A stretch of DNA of 64,000 bases, from assembly GCF_000955805.1 (NCBI RefSeq), contig NZ_JYOA01000001.1, positions 285,235 to 349,234 on the forward strand. Reading direction: 5' to 3'. Numbering within the stretch: the first letter of the stretch is position 1; each line of letters starts with the position of its first letter. A model generated the notes under the pieces. That model saw only the letters and a program-made list of their open reading frames with translations. It was not told where the DNA came from and ran no database searches. The stretch is from Pseudomonas sp. 21. Lineage in GTDB: Bacteria; Pseudomonadota; Gammaproteobacteria; Pseudomonadales; Pseudomonadaceae. Below, piece after piece: positions 45,756-54,905 of the stretch. Made by a program: the position numbers and the translations under genes.

Positions 45756-45780
45756 ATCGCGGACGAAGTCCGCTCCTACG
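45756..45780. repeat. REP palindrome (family GCGGAC-GTCCGC), single copy
   Basis: ATCGCGGACGAAGTCCGCTC and the following CTACG match the repeat also found at 52083-52150, 54964-55055, 56160-56251 and 63802-63867. It holds a small palindrome GCGGACGAAGTCCGC. Between convergent LysR genes it may serve as a transcription barrier. Confidence 0.75.
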
Positions 45781-45891
45781 CAAGCGGGAACGGCGGAGCG
45801 ACGAAAGATCGGGAGCACAGTGACAACCATCAACTCTGCGCACTGACCGGCAGCTCATTCGCGCGCAGGATCGCTCTTGCAAGCGCACCGT

Positions 45892-45905
45892 GCGAGCTTG
45901 CTCGC
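45892..45905. repeat. REP palindrome (family GCGAGC-GCTCGC), partial copy
   Basis: GCGAGCTTGCTCGC, a perfect palindrome belonging to the second REP family seen as an inverted pair at 50329-50399. It lies 9 bp beyond the stop of the minus-strand LysR gene. Confidence 0.6.
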
Positions 45906-45913
45906 GAACGGCC

Positions 45914-46822
45914 TCAGACCAACCGCTGCTGGCGCAGGTAATCCCGGAGGTGCTCGATGAACGCGATGATCTTGCGCGTCGCCCGCCGCGTACTCGGATA
46001 CACCGCCAGCAACTCGGACCCGAGCGCCTTCGGATCGAAATGGCAGTCATCGAGAATCGTCCGCAGTCGCCCGTCGCGCAGGTGGGGCAGCACGCTCCAG
46101 TAAGGCGACGGCAATATCCCCTGCCCGGCCAGGCAGGCCTCCAGCAGCAGTTCCTGGTTATCGCTGTTCAAGCGCCCGTTGCGTGGCAGCAATACGCGCT
46201 CGCCACCGCGTTCGATCAGCCAGCTGTCCCCCAGCGCCGGGTGGCGATAGACCAGGCACTCGTGCTCCACCAGTTGCTCCGGCCGCTGCGGCTCGCCGTG
46301 GCGCTGCAGATAGTCGGGGCTGGCACAGAACACGATGCGGCTTGCGCCGACCGGCTGCGCGATCAGCCCCGGCAGGTCGCTGTGGCCCAGGCGCAGCGCC
46401 AGGTCGTAGCGGCCGTCGAGCATGTCGATGTAGGCATCGCTCAGGTCCACCTGCAGGCGCATGTCCGGATGCTTCTGCAGGAAGCTCGCACAGGCGCCAT
46501 TGAGGAACGGCCGGCCGAATGCCAGCGGACCGTTGATCCGTAGCCGCCCCTTCAAGCTGTGGTGCAACTGGGCGATTTCCTCCTCGGATTCGCGCATGCG
46601 CTCCAGCACTTCCCGAGCGGTTTCCAGGTAGAGCTGCCCGGCTTCGGTCAGCGCCATGCTGCGCGTGGTGCGCTCGAACAGCCGCGCGCCCACCTCCTGT
46701 TCCAGTTGCCCGACCGACTTGGCCACGGCGGAGGGCGTCTTGCCCAACTCTTCGGCGGCACGGCTGAAGCTGCCGAGTTCGGCGCTGATGACGAAGAGCT
46801 GCAGGCTGTTGAGCTTGTCCAC
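45914..46822 (-). CDS. LysR family regulator, paralogue of the 44813 gene
   Basis: A 302-residue regulator starting with GTG (M/VDKLNSLQLFVISAELGSFS), HTH AAEELGKTPSAVAKSVGQLE, then LFERTTRSMALTEAGQLYL; nearly every block has a counterpart in the LysR at 44813. It is divergent from the cytoplasmic YtcJ-like gene at 47192, so it probably regulates it. The 369-bp gap is unusually long for such a pair. Confidence 0.87.
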   Translation of the reverse strand: MDKLNSLQLFVISAELGSFSRAAEELGKTPSAVAKSVGQLEQEVGARLFERTTRSMALTEAGQLYLETAREVLERMRESEEEIAQLHHSLKGRLRINGPLAFGRPFLNGACASFLQKHPDMRLQVDLSDAYIDMLDGRYDLALRLGHSDLPGLIAQPVGASRIVFCASPDYLQRHGEPQRPEQLVEHECLVYRHPALGDSWLIERGGERVLLPRNGRLNSDNQELLLEACLAGQGILPSPYWSVLPHLRDGRLRTILDDCHFDPKALGSELLAVYPSTRRATRKIIAFIEHLRDYLRQQRLV

Positions 46823-47191
46823 GATTGAGTCCGATTTTTCCCAAGTGTTGTGCCGGCGCGCCGCTTACTCGTCGCTCGCCAGGCACTTAGCCTCTGCGAC
46901 ACACCAACAAGAATCAAGGGCAAGGCCTTTCGACGGGCGCTGACGCCAGGTCATCCCGCCGCACGCCGCGCCCTGCATTTTGAACTCGAAAATGAAAATG
47001 AGCTGCCCCTTCCGTCCCCGCGCGCCATTCCCGCCCTGCCATCCGCACCAATGGGTGACGGATTTGGCAAGTCCAGCCCGAGCCGCCCCGCCCATCCCAA
47101 GCACCCTGGACGACTGACCACCATCCAGGCGATACGCGGCCTCCGCGATGTCGCCTCTGCCCACTCAACTTCCGCCTTGCCTGGAGCCACT
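46823..47191. other. Long divergent intergenic region
   Basis: About 370 bp between the LysR start and the amidohydrolase start. The amidohydrolase frame happens to stay open across it but shows low-complexity, non-conserved sequence and no better start, so it is not coding. It must contain both promoters and the presumed LysR site; no clear operator was picked out by eye. Confidence 0.5.
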
Positions 47192-48829
47192 ATGCCCACC
47201 CCTGCCGAGCTGATCATCACTCACGCCGACATCCGCACCCTCGACGACCGCCAGCCGCGCGCCGAGGCCATCGCCATCCGCGACGGGCGCATCCAGCGCG
47301 TCGGCAGCAATGCCGAGATCGAAGCCCTGGCCGATGTCGCCACCCGGCGCATCGACGCCGGCGGCCGCCTGATGCTGCCGGGCTTCCAGGACACCCACGT
47401 GCACTTCCAGCTGAGCGCCGCCGACCTCTACCACAACGCCTCGCTGTACGAGGCCAGCACCCTAGACGAGCTGCTGGCGACCATTCGTGCCTTTGCCGAG
47501 GCGCATCCGGAGAAGCCGTGGATTCGCGGCGTCGGCTTCTCCTCCGCGCGCTTCACGCCCGAGCAACTGACCAGGGAACTGCTCGACAGCGTCACCGACG
47601 GGCGCCCGGCCCTGATGTTCGCCAGCGACTACCACAACGGCTGGGCCAACAGCGCCGCCTTCGAAAAGGCCGGCGTGCGCCCCGGCAGCGCCGAGCCGGA
47701 CAATGGCGAGTACCTGCGCCTGGCGGACGGCACGCCAAAAGGCTGGCTGGTGGAAGACGCCATCTGGGCGATGAACCGCATCGCCCCCGGCTACACCGAC
47801 GACGACTACCTGCAGGCCATGGCGCACTACAGCCAGGCCTTCAACGCCCGCGGCATCACTGGCGTGCTGGACGCCATGGCGGCGCGCAACTACCTGAAGA
47901 ACTACCAGGCTTCCTACGAGCGCGGCGACCTGACCCTGCGCGTCTGCGCGACCTCGAAAGTCTTCGCGCACAAATCCCTGGCCGAGCAGATGGCCGAACT
48001 CAAGGACTTGCGCGCCACCTATCAGGGCGACCGCGTGCGCCTGCATTCCGCGAAGTTCTTCCTCGACGGTGTACTGGAGAACGGCACCGCCGTGCTGGCC
48101 GCGCCGCGCAGCGACACCGGCGGCAATGCCGAACTGATGTTCAGCCAGGAGCAGATCGACGAGTTCTTCACGGCCTTCGACAAGGAAGGCTTCCAGATCC
48201 ACGTGCACAGCATCGGCGACGGCGCGGTGCGCGCGGCGCTCAACGGCCTGGAGATCGCCCGCGAACGCAACGGCGTATGGGATTCGCGCCACCAGCTGGC
48301 ACACCTGCAGGTTGTCGCACCGGAGGACATCCCGCGCTTCCGGCAACTGGGCGCGCTGGCGAACTACCAGACGCTCTGGGCGCAGCCCAACCCGGAAGCC
48401 GACGCCATCGTCGAAGCCATGATCGGCCCCGAGCGCAGCCAGTACATCTACCCGCTGGGCGAGTTCGTCCGCCAGGGCGTGACCTGCATGCTCAGCAGCG
48501 ACTGGGGCGTGACCGGCTACGACCCGTTCCAGATCATCCAGTGCGCCCTCACCCGGCAGAACCCGGCGCTGGGCAGCGACAGCTTGGTGCAGACCGCCCA
48601 GCACCGCATCGGCATCGACGACGCGATCAAGGGCTACACGATCAACGCCGCCCACGCCGCCTGGCGCGACGACTGCACCGGCAGCCTGACGCCCGGCAAG
48701 TACGCCGACCTGATCCTGCTGGACCGCGACCTCTACGAAATCTCGCCCTACGAGATCGGCCAGACCCAGGTCCTGCTGACCCTGCTCGAGGGCCGCGAAG
48801 TCCACCGCGACGCCGCCTTCACCGGCTGA
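47192..48829 (+). CDS. YtcJ-like amidohydrolase, cytoplasmic
   Basis: A 545-residue Amidohydro_3 protein without signal peptide: LMLPGFQDTHVHFQLS (H-x-H), GFQIHVHSIGDGAVRAAL, RHQLAHLQVV and CMLSSDWGVTGYDPF, closing SLTPGKYADLILLDRDLYE. ATG 47192 has GGAG six bases upstream. It lies 68 bp upstream of an APC permease gene in the same direction, so the pair likely takes up and hydrolyses an amide or acyl-amine. The LysR at 45914 is its likely regulator. Confidence 0.88.
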   Translation: MPTPAELIITHADIRTLDDRQPRAEAIAIRDGRIQRVGSNAEIEALADVATRRIDAGGRLMLPGFQDTHVHFQLSAADLYHNASLYEASTLDELLATIRAFAEAHPEKPWIRGVGFSSARFTPEQLTRELLDSVTDGRPALMFASDYHNGWANSAAFEKAGVRPGSAEPDNGEYLRLADGTPKGWLVEDAIWAMNRIAPGYTDDDYLQAMAHYSQAFNARGITGVLDAMAARNYLKNYQASYERGDLTLRVCATSKVFAHKSLAEQMAELKDLRATYQGDRVRLHSAKFFLDGVLENGTAVLAAPRSDTGGNAELMFSQEQIDEFFTAFDKEGFQIHVHSIGDGAVRAALNGLEIARERNGVWDSRHQLAHLQVVAPEDIPRFRQLGALANYQTLWAQPNPEADAIVEAMIGPERSQYIYPLGEFVRQGVTCMLSSDWGVTGYDPFQIIQCALTRQNPALGSDSLVQTAQHRIGIDDAIKGYTINAAHAAWRDDCTGSLTPGKYADLILLDRDLYEISPYEIGQTQVLLTLLEGREVHRDAAFTG

Positions 48830-48845
48830 GCCTCGTCGCCACTGC

Positions 48846-48864
48846 GCCCGCCGCATGGGCGGGC
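48846..48864 (+). terminator. Intercistronic hairpin
   Basis: Perfect 7-bp stem GCCCGCC-GCATG-GGCGGGC between the amidohydrolase and permease genes. No U-run. It may tune the relative amounts of the two transcripts rather than end transcription. Confidence 0.4.
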
Positions 48865-48897
48865 ATCCCTTAAGAACAACAAGATCGGAGCCTGATC

Positions 48898-50232
48898 ATG
48901 GGCGTTGCAAACCTGCAGAGCGGAGCACAACTCAAGCGCACCCTCGGCCTGAAAGACCTGGTGGCCTATGGCATGGCCTACATCGCGCCGATGGCGCCCC
49001 TCACCACCTTTGGCTTCGTCTGGGATGCATCAGGCGGCTTGATCGCCCTGGCCTACCTGCTGGGGGCGATCTGCATGTACTTCACTGCGCAGAGCTACGC
49101 CACGCTGTCCGGTGAAGTGCAGAGCGCCGGCTCGGTCTACGGCTTCGCCCGCCATTGCCTGGGCGAGTTGCCCGGCTTCGTCGCCGGCTGGCTGATCCTG
49201 CTGGACTACCTGCTGATCCCTGCGCTGGTGTTCCTGATCATGTCGGTGGGCCTGCAGGTCCTGGTCCCCGGCCTGGACCGCGCGCTCTGCCTGGTCGTGC
49301 TGGTGGCGGTGTCGCTGGGCATCAACTGGTTCGGCGTTGCCGTCACCACGCGGGTCAGCATGGTCTCGGTGGTGCTGCAGTTCACCGCGATGTTCGGCCT
49401 GCTGGGCCTGGCGCTGTTCGCGCTGTCCCAGGGCAAGGGCGCGGGCACGCTGACGGCTGCGCCGTTCTTCGACAGCGGCGCCTTCGATGTCGCCAAGGTG
49501 TTCACCGCGACCTCCATCTGTGTGCTGTCATTCCTGGGTTTCGATGCCATTTCCACCCTCGCCGAGGAGGTGAAGGACAACGACCGCCGGCTGGTGGGGC
49601 GCGCCATCCTCACCGTGCTGTTCATCTGCGCGGCACTGTTCGTGGTGACCACCTGGGTGCTGGGCAACCTGATGCCGGGCGTGACCATCAAGGATGCCTC
49701 CGCCGCCATCTACGAGCTGACCTCGACGCAGATCGGCCCCTGGCTCGCGCTGGTGCTTGCCTGGGTGATCGCGGTGATGGTCGGCCTGACCAACGCGCTG
49801 CCGATGCAGGTCGGCGTGTCCCGCGTACTGTTCGCCATGAGCCGCGACCGCCAATTGCCGTCGCTGTTCGCTCGCCTGCATCGCAGGCACGGCACGCCGC
49901 ATGTCGCGCTGGTGCTGTCGACGCTGCTGTCGCTGGGGATTGCGCTGGTGATGCGGGAGAAGATCGACACCCTCGCCTCCTTCGTCAACTTCGGCGCGCT
50001 CACCGCCTTCGTCCTGCTGCACCTGTCGGTACTGGTCAAGCTCGGCATCCAGGGGCGCAGCCGCCGCTGGTTCGCCCACTGGCTGGTGCCCATCGTTGGT
50101 ATCGCGGTAGTGCTGACGGTGCTCGACGGCATGGACGTGCATGCACTGACCATGGGCAGCGTCTGGCTGGCGGTTGGTGTGGTCTACGGCCTGTATCTGC
50201 GCGGCAAGGGGCGGGTTGCACTGAGCGTCTGA
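48898..50232 (+). CDS. APC-family amino acid/polyamine permease
   Basis: A 444-residue 12-span transporter with GLKDLVAYGMAYIAPMAPLT in TM1 and TFGFVWDASGGLIALAYLLG, AGSVYGFARHCLGELPGFVA in TM3, and FLGFDAISTLAEEVKDNDRR, as in the PuuP/YifK-like group. GGAG precedes ATG 48898. Given the amidohydrolase upstream and the aldehyde dehydrogenase and flavoprotein nearby, an amine or amino acid substrate is likely. It is followed by an inverted REP pair. Confidence 0.9.
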   Translation: MGVANLQSGAQLKRTLGLKDLVAYGMAYIAPMAPLTTFGFVWDASGGLIALAYLLGAICMYFTAQSYATLSGEVQSAGSVYGFARHCLGELPGFVAGWLILLDYLLIPALVFLIMSVGLQVLVPGLDRALCLVVLVAVSLGINWFGVAVTTRVSMVSVVLQFTAMFGLLGLALFALSQGKGAGTLTAAPFFDSGAFDVAKVFTATSICVLSFLGFDAISTLAEEVKDNDRRLVGRAILTVLFICAALFVVTTWVLGNLMPGVTIKDASAAIYELTSTQIGPWLALVLAWVIAVMVGLTNALPMQVGVSRVLFAMSRDRQLPSLFARLHRRHGTPHVALVLSTLLSLGIALVMREKIDTLASFVNFGALTAFVLLHLSVLVKLGIQGRSRRWFAHWLVPIVGIAVVLTVLDGMDVHALTMGSVWLAVGVVYGLYLRGKGRVALSV

Positions 50233-50328
50233 GGCCCGGACAGGCCATGCCCAGGCAATCCGAATGACAGAACAACGCAGCGATACCCATCGACTTCCTG
50301 CACCGACTCGCACTTCGGCGCCGGACGG

Positions 50329-50399
50329 GTTCGCGAGCAAGCTCGCTTCTACAGGTGTGCGCCGGAGTATTTCCTGTAGGAGCGAGCTTGCTCGCGAAC
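50329..50399. repeat. Inverted REP pair (family GTTCGCGAGC)
   Basis: Left arm 50329-50354 begins GTTCGCGAGCAAGCTCGC; right arm 50374-50399 is its complement with one mismatch; the spacer is 19 bp. Each arm also has an inner palindrome. It lies between convergent permease and dehydrogenase genes, where REP pairs often act as bidirectional transcription stops. Confidence 0.8.
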
Positions 50400-50463
50400 A
50401 ATGGCCATTCGACAGGTCGAGGCCGGGGTGCAAGGCGCGGCCGACGCCGCGCCGCGCTTCACA

Positions 50464-51936
50464 TCACTTGATGTACCAACCCCACGGCTGGTCGCTGAGG
50501 TACTCGGTGACCTGCTTGGTCTCCAGGTAGTTGTCCAGGCCCCACACGCCCAGTTCACGGCCGATGCCGCTCTGCTTGTAGCCGCCCCAGGGCGCCTGGG
50601 TGAAGGTCGGCTGCGAGCAGTTGACCCAGACGATGCCCGCACGCAGGCCACGGCTCACGCGCTGGCAACGCGCCGGGTCGGCGGACATTACCGCTGCCGC
50701 CAGGCCGAACTGGCTGTCGTTAGCCAGGCGCAGAGCCTCGGCTTCGTCCTTGAAGCGGCGCACGGCAAGCACCGGACCGAAGATTTCCTCACGCCACACG
50801 GCGCTTTCCAGCGGCGCATCGATGAACACCGTCGGCTCGACGAACCAGCCCTTGTCGCGGTGCGCCGGGCGCTTGCCGCCGGTGGCCAGCTTCGCTCCAT
50901 CGCGCACGCCGGCTTCGATGGCCTGCAGCACCTTGGCGTGCTGGCCGGCGCTGACCAGCGGGCCGAGCAGTACACCCGGCTCCAGGCCGTTGCCGAGGGT
51001 GATGCGGCGGGTTTCTTCCACCAGGCGTTCGATCAGCCGGTCATGCAGGCCGTCCTGCACCAGCAGGCGCGAGGTGGCGCTGCAAACCTGGCCCTGGTTC
51101 CAGAAGATGCCGAAGAGAATCCACTCCACCGCCGCTTCGACATCCGCGTCATCGAAGACGATGAAGGCCGACTTGCCGCCCAGCTCCAGGCTGACGTTCT
51201 TGATGTCCTGGGCCGCCGCCTGCATGATCGCGCGCCCGGTCGGCACGCTGCCGGTGAAGGCCAGCTTGTCCACGCCCGGATGCGCCGAGAGCGGCGAACC
51301 GGCGTCGCGGCCCAGGCCGGTGACCACGTTGAGCACGCCCTTGGGCAGGCCCACGGCATCAGCGGCAGCGGCCAGCTCCAGGGACGTCAGCGGAGTCAGT
51401 TCCGAAGGCTTGAGCACGGCGGTGCAACCGGCAGCCAGCGCCGGAGCGACTTTCCACGACGCCATCAGCAGCGGGTAGTTCCACGGGATGATCTGCCCCG
51501 CCACGCCGACTGGCTCGCGCAGCACCCGGCAGGCAAAGCGCTCGTCCGGCAGCGCGACCACTTCGCCCTCGCCGTTCAGCCCTTCGGCCAGCTCGGCGTA
51601 GTAGTCGAAGCAGCCGATGGCGTCGTCGATATCCCACTGCGCTTCGGGCAGCGGCTTGCCGTTGTCCTGGACTTCCAGGCGGGCCAGGTCTTCGCGGCGG
51701 CCACGCAGGTTGTCGGCGATGGCACGCAGGTAGCCGGCGCGCTCCTTGCCGGTGCTCCGGCCCCATTCGCCTTCATCGAAAGCCCGACGCGCAGACTGCA
51801 CGGCGCGATCCACGTCCTCACCGGTAGCGGCGGCGACCTCGGTCAGCACCGCTTCGCTGGACGGTTCGTAAACCTCGAAGCGGCCGCCCTGTGCGGGCGC
51901 CTGCCACTGGCCATCGATATAGAGCTGGTCGCGCAT
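50464..51936 (-). CDS. Aldehyde dehydrogenase (betaine/aminoaldehyde type)
   Basis: A 490-residue ALDH: IIPWNYPLLMASWKVAPALA (oxyanion Asn), VLKPSELTP, FTGSVPTGRAIM, SLELGGKSAFIV (general base Glu) and FWNQGQVCSATSRLLV (catalytic Cys). The overall pattern resembles BADH/aminoaldehyde dehydrogenases, which oxidise omega-aminoaldehydes from polyamine oxidation. ATG 51936 has AGGAG eight bases ahead. It is divergent from nothing nearby: the upstream neighbour is an AraC gene in the same direction, behind a REP pair. Confidence 0.92.
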   Translation of the reverse strand: MRDQLYIDGQWQAPAQGGRFEVYEPSSEAVLTEVAAATGEDVDRAVQSARRAFDEGEWGRSTGKERAGYLRAIADNLRGRREDLARLEVQDNGKPLPEAQWDIDDAIGCFDYYAELAEGLNGEGEVVALPDERFACRVLREPVGVAGQIIPWNYPLLMASWKVAPALAAGCTAVLKPSELTPLTSLELAAAADAVGLPKGVLNVVTGLGRDAGSPLSAHPGVDKLAFTGSVPTGRAIMQAAAQDIKNVSLELGGKSAFIVFDDADVEAAVEWILFGIFWNQGQVCSATSRLLVQDGLHDRLIERLVEETRRITLGNGLEPGVLLGPLVSAGQHAKVLQAIEAGVRDGAKLATGGKRPAHRDKGWFVEPTVFIDAPLESAVWREEIFGPVLAVRRFKDEAEALRLANDSQFGLAAAVMSADPARCQRVSRGLRAGIVWVNCSQPTFTQAPWGGYKQSGIGRELGVWGLDNYLETKQVTEYLSDQPWGWYIK

Positions 51937-52082
51937 GCGAAGGTCTCCTGAGCTTGTTGGAATGCTTGTCGGCCGAGCATAGGGAAATGAGCACGGGGTT
52001 GATAACGCGCTCGCCCTGCATGCGGGCACGCGCGGAGCGGCAGCAAGGTAATCGGCCGCGCTGCGATATCAGGACCACTCCC

Positions 52083-52150
52083 GTAGGAGCGGATTCATCC
52101 GCGATGACTTGAAGCGGCTCCAGACCATCGCGGACGGAGCCCGCTCCTAC
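52083..52150. repeat. Inverted REP pair (family GTAGGAGCGG)
   Basis: GTAGGAGCGG...CCGCGAT (52083-52105) faces ATCGCGG...CTCCTAC (52127-52150). Located between the AraC stop and the dehydrogenase start, both on the minus strand, so it may separate their transcripts. Confidence 0.75.
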
Positions 52151-52157
52151 ACGAACG

Positions 52158-52982
52158 TCACGTCCGCTGTTGTTCCAGATAGGCCTTGGGCGACAGCCCC
52201 GTCTCTTCGCGGAAGCAGCGGTAGAAGGTCGACAGCGAACGGAATCCTGCGGCCCGCGCCAGTTCATCGATGCGCGTGACGCTGGTGGCGCCGTCGAGCT
52301 GGCCGAGCAGGTGGCGCAGGCGCAACTGGTTCAGGTACTGGTAGAAGCTCAGGCCCAGCACCTGGTTGAGGAAGTAGGAAATCTGGTTGCGCGTGTAGCC
52401 GGTGGCCGCCGCGACCTGGGGCATGTCCAGGTCGGGATTGAGGAACGGCCGGGTCTGCTGGAAATACTGCTGGATATCACCGCCCAACTGGCTGAGCTGC
52501 CGCGCTGAAAGCCCCAGCCGGCTATCGGCCATGCGCGGTTGCGGCTCACTGGCCGCCTTCTGCGGCTGGCCGATCAACGCGGCGTGCTCGTTGACCCGGA
52601 TGATCCGGCCATCGCGCACGGTATAGGCCTCGGTGGTGCGGAAGGAGACCAGCCCCTGCGTGCCGCGCAGGGTCACCTGGTACTGCAGGAAGGCCGTGTC
52701 GCCGTCCACCCGCAGGCGATCGGTGTAGACCTGCGATTCATCCCCCGCGGCCGGCATGCTGGTCTGCAGGTACTCGCGCAGTTCGCTCGGCGCGATCCGA
52801 CGCCCCTGGAAGAAATCGTTGTACTCCACCTGCGGGTCGAACAGCGCCATCAGCGCCTCGATGTCATGTCGGCGCCAGGCCTGGTGATAGCGCATCACCA
52901 CGGCGTGAGTAGCGGCGCTGGCCGGGTCGGGCTGGTGAGTCGTACCTTCGAGCGAGGTGCTCCAGCCCTGTTCTTCGATCAT
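52158..52982 (-). CDS. AraC regulator fused to a SnoaL/NTF2-like domain
   Basis: A 274-residue protein with an N-terminal SnoaL/NTF2-like fold (about 22-135: VVMRYHQAWRRHDIEALMAL ... FDPQVEYNDFFQGRRIAPSE; AFLQYQVTLRG; VRDGRIIRVNEHA) and a C-terminal AraC HTH (about 190-270: FYQYLNQLRLRHLLGQLDGA; IDELARAAGFRSLSTFYRCF). An NTF2-like domain would be a small-ligand sensor; this domain pairing is uncommon. ATG 52982 has GGGGAA ahead. It is divergent from the flavoprotein gene (153-bp gap), so it probably controls flavoprotein-cupin and perhaps the dehydrogenase. Confidence 0.85.
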   Translation of the reverse strand: MIEEQGWSTSLEGTTHQPDPASAATHAVVMRYHQAWRRHDIEALMALFDPQVEYNDFFQGRRIAPSELREYLQTSMPAAGDESQVYTDRLRVDGDTAFLQYQVTLRGTQGLVSFRTTEAYTVRDGRIIRVNEHAALIGQPQKAASEPQPRMADSRLGLSARQLSQLGGDIQQYFQQTRPFLNPDLDMPQVAAATGYTRNQISYFLNQVLGLSFYQYLNQLRLRHLLGQLDGATSVTRIDELARAAGFRSLSTFYRCFREETGLSPKAYLEQQRT

Positions 52983-53135
52983 TGCGTTCCCCTGCCGGTC
53001 TCGGCCGGCCTTTCCTGCTCCGGGCGTGCCCGCAAAGAGCGGCAAGCCGTATGCCTGGGCACCCCGGAACGATTACAAAATCTCGACGCGGCCCGAAGAC
53101 CGCTTTTTCTTCCGACATTCTGCCGGAGTTTTCCG

Positions 53136-54521
53136 ATGACATCCGCCCTTCTTGCGCACGCCATTCCCCGACCTTTCTGGCTCGATACCCTCGACCCTGC
53201 TCCCGCCACACCGGCGCTGGAAGCGGATCGCCGCTTCGACCTGGTGGTGGTCGGCGGCGGCTTCACCGGTCTCTGGACCGCCCTGCACGCCCGGCTGCGC
53301 TGGCCCGGCGCGAGCATCGCGGTGGTCGAGGCGCGTCGCTGCGGTGGCGAGGCCAGCGGGCGCAATGGTGGCTTCTGCGCACCGAGCATTTCCCACGGCG
53401 TAGGCAATGCCCTGCGCCGCTGGCCGGAAGAAGCCGAGACTCTTGTACGTCTGGGTCGTCAGAACCTCGATGAGTTCGAGGCAGACCTGAAGCGCTTCAG
53501 CATGAACGTGGAGTTCGAGCGCCGCGGCAAGCTCAGCGTCGCCGCCCAACCCTGGCAGGTCGACGGCCTGCGCAGCATGCAGCGCAACTACGAACGTTTT
53601 GGCATCGCCTCGGAGTTCCTCGACAAGGCGCAACTGGCCGACAAACTGGACTCACCCGCCTACCAGGCCGGCGTGTTCGAGCCCAACTATGCGCTGCTCA
53701 ACCCGGCAAAAATGGCCGCCGAGCTGCGCCGGGTCTGCCTGGAGCAGGGCGTCGAGCTGTTCGAGAACACCCCGGTGCACGAGCTGCACCAGCGCGGCGA
53801 TCGCCTGATGCTGCGCTGCGACCGTGGCGAGCTGGAGGCCGGGCAGATCGCCCTGGCGACCAACATCGCACCGCCGCTGCTCGGCCACCTGAATTCCAGC
53901 GTGATCCCGGTGTACGACTATTCGCTGGTCACCCAGCCGCTCACCGACGACCAGCTGCGCGCCATCGGCTGGGTCGACCACTACGGCATCGCCGATGCCG
54001 GCAACCAGTTCCATTACCTGCGCAAGACCGCCGACAACCGCATCCTCTGGGCCGGGTTCGACGCCATCTACCACTTCGGCAGCCGCCGCGACGAAGCCCT
54101 GACCCAGCGCCCGGAAAGCTTCGAGCGCCTGGCCGGGCAGTTCCGCGAGGCCTTCCCGCAGCTCGGCCCGGTCGAGTTCAGCCATGCCTGGGGCGGCATC
54201 ATCGACACCTCGGCGCGCACCACGCTGTTCACCGGCTGCGTGCTCAACGGCCGCGTCGCCTATGCGCTGGGCTTCACCGGCCAGGGCGTGGCGGCCAGCC
54301 GCTTCGCGGCGCTGAACATGCTCGACCAGCTGGGCGGCGAAAGCACTGAACGCACCCGGCTGCGCATGACCTCGCAAAAACCCTTCCCCTTCCCGCCCGA
54401 GCCGCTGCGCTACCTCGGCGTGCGCCTGGCGCAACGCTCGCTGGCCAAGGAAGACCGCACCGGTCGCCGCGACCTGCTGCTCAAGACCTTCGATGCCTTC
54501 GGCGTCGGTTTCGATTCCTGA
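53136..54521 (+). CDS. FAD-dependent amine oxidoreductase (DAO/PuuB-like)
   Basis: A 461-residue DAO-family flavoprotein. FAD-binding dinucleotide motif DLVVVGGGFTGLWTALHARL near 35-55, then VVEARRCGGEASGRNGGFCA (the G-R-N-G-G motif of PuuB/glycine-oxidase relatives), and C-terminal ALGFTGQGVAASRFAALNML. Such enzymes oxidise primary or secondary amines to aldehydes or imines. CGGAG precedes ATG 53136. The stop overlaps an upstream ATG of the cupin frame, so the two are co-translated. The nearby aldehyde dehydrogenase would take its product. Confidence 0.9.
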   Translation: MTSALLAHAIPRPFWLDTLDPAPATPALEADRRFDLVVVGGGFTGLWTALHARLRWPGASIAVVEARRCGGEASGRNGGFCAPSISHGVGNALRRWPEEAETLVRLGRQNLDEFEADLKRFSMNVEFERRGKLSVAAQPWQVDGLRSMQRNYERFGIASEFLDKAQLADKLDSPAYQAGVFEPNYALLNPAKMAAELRRVCLEQGVELFENTPVHELHQRGDRLMLRCDRGELEAGQIALATNIAPPLLGHLNSSVIPVYDYSLVTQPLTDDQLRAIGWVDHYGIADAGNQFHYLRKTADNRILWAGFDAIYHFGSRRDEALTQRPESFERLAGQFREAFPQLGPVEFSHAWGGIIDTSARTTLFTGCVLNGRVAYALGFTGQGVAASRFAALNMLDQLGGESTERTRLRMTSQKPFPFPPEPLRYLGVRLAQRSLAKEDRTGRRDLLLKTFDAFGVGFDS

Positions 54522-54532
54522 TGGAGAACTTC

Positions 54533-54892
54533 ATGTCCACCCTGCCCCGCCACGTCATCGACTTCGCCAACCCCGACCTCGCCCCGCAGGAGCGCGAGAT
54601 CAACGACCCGGCCATCGTCGATGCGCCCTACCAGAGCCGCAGCTGGCGGCACTTCAGCGCCCCGGAAAAGAACGCCATCGCCGGCATCTGGGAAGCCGGC
54701 GTGCACCTGGAACGCTGCGAGTGCGACTACGACGAGCTGTGCCACATCCTCGAGGGCACCGTGCGCCTGACCGACGCCGACGGCGTGGCGAAGACCTTCG
54801 GCCCGGGGGATTCCTTCGTCGTGGCAGCGGGCTTCAAGGGCACCTGGGAAAACCTCACGCCGGTGCGCAAGGTGTATTTCATTCTCGGTTGA
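54533..54892 (+). CDS. DUF861-type cupin (cupin 3), partner of the flavoprotein
   Basis: A 119-residue cupin (GIWEAGVHLERCECDYDELC; HILEGTVRLTDADG; FGPGDSFVVAAGFKGTWENL). ATG 54521 overlaps the flavoprotein stop (TGATG), but ATG 54533 has GGAGA six bases upstream and is preferred. It belongs to the same DUF861 group as the cupins at 3230 and 3712. Its pairing with an amine-oxidising flavoprotein suggests handling of the unstable aminoaldehyde or imine product; this is inference. Confidence 0.83.
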   Translation: MSTLPRHVIDFANPDLAPQEREINDPAIVDAPYQSRSWRHFSAPEKNAIAGIWEAGVHLERCECDYDELCHILEGTVRLTDADGVAKTFGPGDSFVVAAGFKGTWENLTPVRKVYFILG

Positions 54893-54905
54893 ATCGCTGC
54901 TGCAT

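Noticed and set aside
46850-47191. N-terminal extension of the 47192 amidohydrolase
   Set aside because: The conserved protein starts at ATG 47192 with GGAG upstream; the extension resembles non-coding sequence.
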